Assembly: GCA_965221985.1 (NCBI GenBank)
Contig: OZ244928.1
Coordinates: forward strand, 682,001-746,000
Direction of reading: 5' to 3'
DNA length: 64,000 bases
From: J054 sp965221985
GTDB taxonomy: Bacteria; Pseudomonadota; Gammaproteobacteria; Steroidobacterales; GCA-2729495
Under the pieces are notes generated by a model. That model was not told the origin of the DNA and made no database searches. It saw only the letters and a list, made by a program, of their open reading frames with translations. The position numbers were made by a program, and so were the translations under genes. Of this stretch, positions 61,274-64,000 are shown piece by piece. How positions within the stretch are numbered: position 1 is the first letter of the stretch; each line of letters begins with the position of its first letter.

Positions 61274-61562
61274 TTCTAGTTTTGTACTAATAGCCGTATT
61301 ATCGCGCAGATAATCGGAACTCGCCAGAAAACGCGGCCCGACCGCGGGCTTCTGGCCGGCACAGTAACAACACAGAGGATATCGAGCTGAATCACCGACG
61401 AGCCAACGGCAAATCTCGACTCCGTCTAGCCTCTCGCAGCAGCAAACAGGCCCGAAAGAATTAATTGTAGATTTTCTAGAGCGTTCGGCGGGAAATCAGA
61501 AGCTTGTAAGAAGAGTCCGACACAATCAATCGTGAAAATACTGGAACATTCCACAAGCTCAT

Positions 61563-63395
61563 TTATTCAACCGTCACAGACTTCGCAAGATTCCTCGGCT
61601 GATCAACGTCCGTGCCTTTCAACACGGCCACATGATAAGAAAGTAGCTGCAACGGTATAGTGTAAACCACGGGTGCTTGAAAATAGCTGATGTGGCGCGG
61701 CATATGAATGACCGTCACACCTTCGCTAGATTCCATGCCGGCGTCGGGATCGGCGAATACGATGAGCTCGCCGCCGCGGGCGCGGACTTCCATGAGGTTG
61801 GATTTTAGTTTTTCTAATAGGTCGTTATTGGGAGCTACGGCGATGACGGGCATATCGGCATCGACTAGCGCGAGGGGGCCGTGTTTTAGTTCGCCAGCCG
61901 CGTAGGCTTCGGCGTGGATGTAGGAAATTTCTTTGAGCTTTAGCGCGCCCTCCATGGCGACCGGGTGTAACACGCCGCGGCCTAGGAATAGGGCATGGTG
62001 TTTTTCGGCGAAGCGTTCGGCGAGATCGCGCATAGCTTCGTCTAGTTGCAGGGTGCTTTCAACGAGGCCGGGGATTTCGATTAAACGCTGTACCAGGCCG
62101 CGTTCACGATCTTCGTCCATGTTGTGATGTTTGCCCAGGGCAATGACCAGCATGGATAAGGCGGCCAGTTGTGTCGTGAATGCCTTGGTTGATGCAACGC
62201 CGATTTCCGGGCCGGCCCGGGTCAGCATGACCAGATCGGATTCGCGTACTAGCGAACTTTCGGGCACGTTGCAGATGGCCAAAGTCGAGAGATAGCCGGT
62301 TTCTTTGGCCAGGCGCAGCGCGGCCAAGGTGTCGGCGGTCTCGCCGGATTGAGAAATGGTAACGAACAGAGTGTTTTCTTGAACCACCGGGTCGCGGTAG
62401 CGGTATTCGCTGGCGATATCGACACTGCAAGGTACCCGACAGATCTGCTCGATGAAGTAACTGGCCACCGTGCCCGCGTGGAAACTAGTGCCACAAGCAA
62501 CGATTTGCACCGCGCGTGTTTGCTTGAAAACTTGCGAAGCTTCGGGGCCGAAGGCTGCGTCTAATAACTTTCCATTCGCCACACGCTCTTCTAGGGTCTG
62601 CGCCACAGAGCGCGCTTGCTCATGAATTTCTTTGAGCATGAAGTGGCGGTACTGGCCTTTGTCAGCCGCATCGGCGGAAAGTTCACTTTCTTGAACGGGT
62701 CGATTGACGGCCTGACCATCGGCATCGATAACGCGAATGTCCGTGGTGCTGACTTCTGCAAAATCGCCTTCTTCCAGAAAAATAAACTCGCGGGTTACCG
62801 GCAGCAGGGCGGCAACATCGGAGCCAACAAAGTTTTCGCCGATGCCAACACCAATTACTACGGGGCAGCCGGCACGGGCAAGAATTAATTTATCGGGTTC
62901 ATCGGCGGACATGACCACCAAGGCATAAGCCCCTTCGAGATCCCCCACTGTGCTGCGTACAGCTTCACTTAGATCTTGTCCTGATCTTTGGTAGTGATGA
63001 ATGCGGTGAACTATGACTTCGGTGTCCGTTTCGGTATCGAACTGATAACCATCGGCCACGAGTTCCGCGCGCAAGCTTTCATGATTTTCGATAATACCGT
63101 TGTGCACGATGGCCAGATGATCACCCGACACATGGGGATGAGCATTGTCTTCGCTGGGCACACCATGTGTCGCCCAGCGAGTATGAGCGATGCCAATGCG
63201 TCCGCGTAAGGGCGCATCGTCCAGGGCGGCCTGCAATTGGGCGACTTTACCGAGGCGACGACGCCTATCTAGTTGTCCGTCATTGACGGTGGCAACGCCG
63301 GCCGAATCATAGCCGCGATATTCCAAGCGCCGGAGACCCTCGACGAGAATGGGTACGACGTTTCGCTCAGCTACGGCACCTACGATTCCACACAT
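61563..63395 (-). CDS. glmS: Glutamine-fructose-6-phosphate aminotransferase (isomerizing)
   Basis: This 610-residue enzyme makes glucosamine-6-phosphate for peptidoglycan and LPS. The class II glutamine amidotransferase domain starts MCGIVGAVAERNVVPIL, with catalytic Cys2 exposed after Met removal; HTRWATHG and HNGIIENHESLR follow. Two SIS sugar-binding domains occupy about 285-600 (ACGTSFHAG; ISQSGETADTLAALR; STKAFTTQL), and the C-terminus DQPRNLAKSVTVE is canonical. The order glmU-glmS is conserved. The 117-base gap to glmU shows no ribozyme or riboswitch that I can identify. Confidence 0.97.
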   Translation of the reverse strand: MCGIVGAVAERNVVPILVEGLRRLEYRGYDSAGVATVNDGQLDRRRRLGKVAQLQAALDDAPLRGRIGIAHTRWATHGVPSEDNAHPHVSGDHLAIVHNGIIENHESLRAELVADGYQFDTETDTEVIVHRIHHYQRSGQDLSEAVRSTVGDLEGAYALVVMSADEPDKLILARAGCPVVIGVGIGENFVGSDVAALLPVTREFIFLEEGDFAEVSTTDIRVIDADGQAVNRPVQESELSADAADKGQYRHFMLKEIHEQARSVAQTLEERVANGKLLDAAFGPEASQVFKQTRAVQIVACGTSFHAGTVASYFIEQICRVPCSVDIASEYRYRDPVVQENTLFVTISQSGETADTLAALRLAKETGYLSTLAICNVPESSLVRESDLVMLTRAGPEIGVASTKAFTTQLAALSMLVIALGKHHNMDEDRERGLVQRLIEIPGLVESTLQLDEAMRDLAERFAEKHHALFLGRGVLHPVAMEGALKLKEISYIHAEAYAAGELKHGPLALVDADMPVIAVAPNNDLLEKLKSNLMEVRARGGELIVFADPDAGMESSEGVTVIHMPRHISYFQAPVVYTIPLQLLSYHVAVLKGTDVDQPRNLAKSVTVE

Positions 63396-63512
63396 TGCTT
63401 ACTACTCTGTTTGATCCCGGGCGCCTATTTCGCGCCGGCGGTATTCTTTCTATTTTGACTTAAGCACCGCTAGATCGGCGGGAACGACATCCCACTTTCC
63501 GCGGCTATCCTA

Positions 63513-64000
63513 CTATGTTTTTTTCACGGGCCGCTGCCAGCCCCGGATAGTCTGTTGTTTGCTGCGCGCCACGGTGAGCTCCTCCGCTGGCACGCTCTTG
63601 CTGACGGTGGAGCCCGCGCCAATCGTGGCACCTGGACCCACTTCGATGGGTGCGACCAGCTCTACGCCGGAACCGATGAAAGCACGATCGCCGATAATGG
63701 TCGGGTGCTTGTTCGCGCCGTCGTAGTTACAAGTAATGGTGCCGGCGCCCACGTTAACCAATTCGCCGATGGTGGTATCACCGACGTAGCTTAGGTGGTT
63801 AACCTTGCTGCCCTTACCCACCTGGGTTTTTTTCAGTTCCACAAAATTGCCCAGCTTGGCCCGCTCGGCTAACTCAACCCCAGGGCGCAGCCGGGCATAG
63901 GGACCGACTTCGCAATTTTGGCCCATGTTGGCCAGCTCGATGACGCAATTGGGATGGATTTGAGTGCCGGCACCGATCACCGAATCGCGAATAACTGTGT
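63513..64000 (-). CDS. glmU: Bifunctional GlmU, C-terminal acetyltransferase part (5' end outside window)
   Basis: About 162 codons of the left-handed beta-helix domain of GlmU are visible. This domain acetylates glucosamine-1-phosphate with acetyl-CoA; the N-terminal uridylyltransferase lies beyond the window edge. The hexapeptide repeats read IGAGTQIHPNCVIEL, NCEVGPYARLRPGVEL, GNFVELKK, NHLSYVGDTTIGE, VNVGAGTITCNYDG and FIGSGVELVAPIEVG. The His in LSYVGD-NHL is the conserved catalytic base region, and the tail RGWQRPVKK is typical. Coding continues past 64000. Confidence 0.95.
   Translation of the reverse strand, partial: TVIRDSVIGAGTQIHPNCVIELANMGQNCEVGPYARLRPGVELAERAKLGNFVELKKTQVGKGSKVNHLSYVGDTTIGELVNVGAGTITCNYDGANKHPTIIGDRAFIGSGVELVAPIEVGPGATIGAGSTVSKSVPAEELTVARSKQQTIRGWQRPVKKT

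Noticed and set aside
63396..63512. glmS ribozyme or riboswitch between glmU and glmS
   Set aside because: The 117-base gap has only a weak GGCGC hairpin and no ribozyme core; gammaproteobacteria usually control glmS by small RNAs instead.
1..64000. CRISPR arrays, rRNA genes, intact insertion sequences or prophage genes
   Set aside because: None seen on reading both strands; the only mobile-element trace is the IS3 relic at 54685-54840.

Overview
The window is a chromosomal segment of a gammaproteobacterium, moderately GC-rich by eye. Three gene orders support this: priA-argS-SPOR protein; def-fmt-rsmB-DUF4390-NtrY/NtrX diverging from LysM-dprA-smg-topA-tsaC; and glmU-glmS. The mix of a TonB receptor, an NhaA antiporter, an SSS/DUF4212 symporter, a secreted subtilase and c-type cytochromes suggests a free-living aerobic, possibly marine heterotroph. 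I cannot place it below class; Xanthomonadales, Nevskiales or Woeseiales-like lineages would fit.

Layout. 1-3.8 kb: the end of priA, argS, a SPOR-domain protein and a PLP-dependent desulfhydrase/deaminase. 3.9-8.0 kb: a paired DUF2339 membrane giant and DUF3999 exported protein. 8.3-12.4 kb: nhaA, an SPFH protein, a tiny YqaE/Pmp3 protein, a GNAT enzyme, a lipoprotein and a hotdog-fold protein. 12.4-25.6 kb: the housekeeping block of translation initiation (fmt, def), rRNA methylation (rsmB), a two-component system, DNA uptake/processing (dprA), topoisomerase I and tRNA t6A synthesis. 25.8-33 kb: a large secreted subtilase, then an accessory envelope redox cluster with two paralogous rhodaneses, a di-haem peroxidase, a Tat-exported phosphoesterase and a mono-haem cytochrome. 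33-39.4 kb: MAPEG, tag, aroE, a TonB receptor and a TPR-sulfotransferase. 39.5-42.4 kb: two unrecognised proteins, an orphan FetB-like permease and a TauE-like exporter, with a striking pair of long hairpin repeats. 42.4-51.7 kb: gor, prlC, xthA, an HD-domain protein, a DUF6498-like protein and putA. 51.7-52.4 kb: a decayed stretch holding a carbamoyltransferase relic. 52.4-64 kb: the SSS/DUF4212 symporter, an IS3-type transposase relic, a lipoprotein hydrolase with an AraC regulator, an HlyD-FtsX-ABC export cassette, glmS and the 3' part of glmU.

Most of the window is ordinary core genome. The best candidates for something undescribed are: (1) two hairpins of 23 and 27 bp bracketing the TauE gene, whose stems differ only by compensated base pairs while the loop is nearly constant, with one-armed look-alikes at two other stop codons; (2) the rhodanese-peroxidase-phosphoesterase-cytochrome operon, which has a strong ribosome-binding site and a perfect inverted repeat over its putative -10; (3) an NtrX-like regulator whose AAA+ domain has lost the GAFTGA loop and the Walker A lysine. 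No intact mobile element, CRISPR array, rRNA or tRNA gene was seen. All family calls come from reading motifs by eye; no database search was run.
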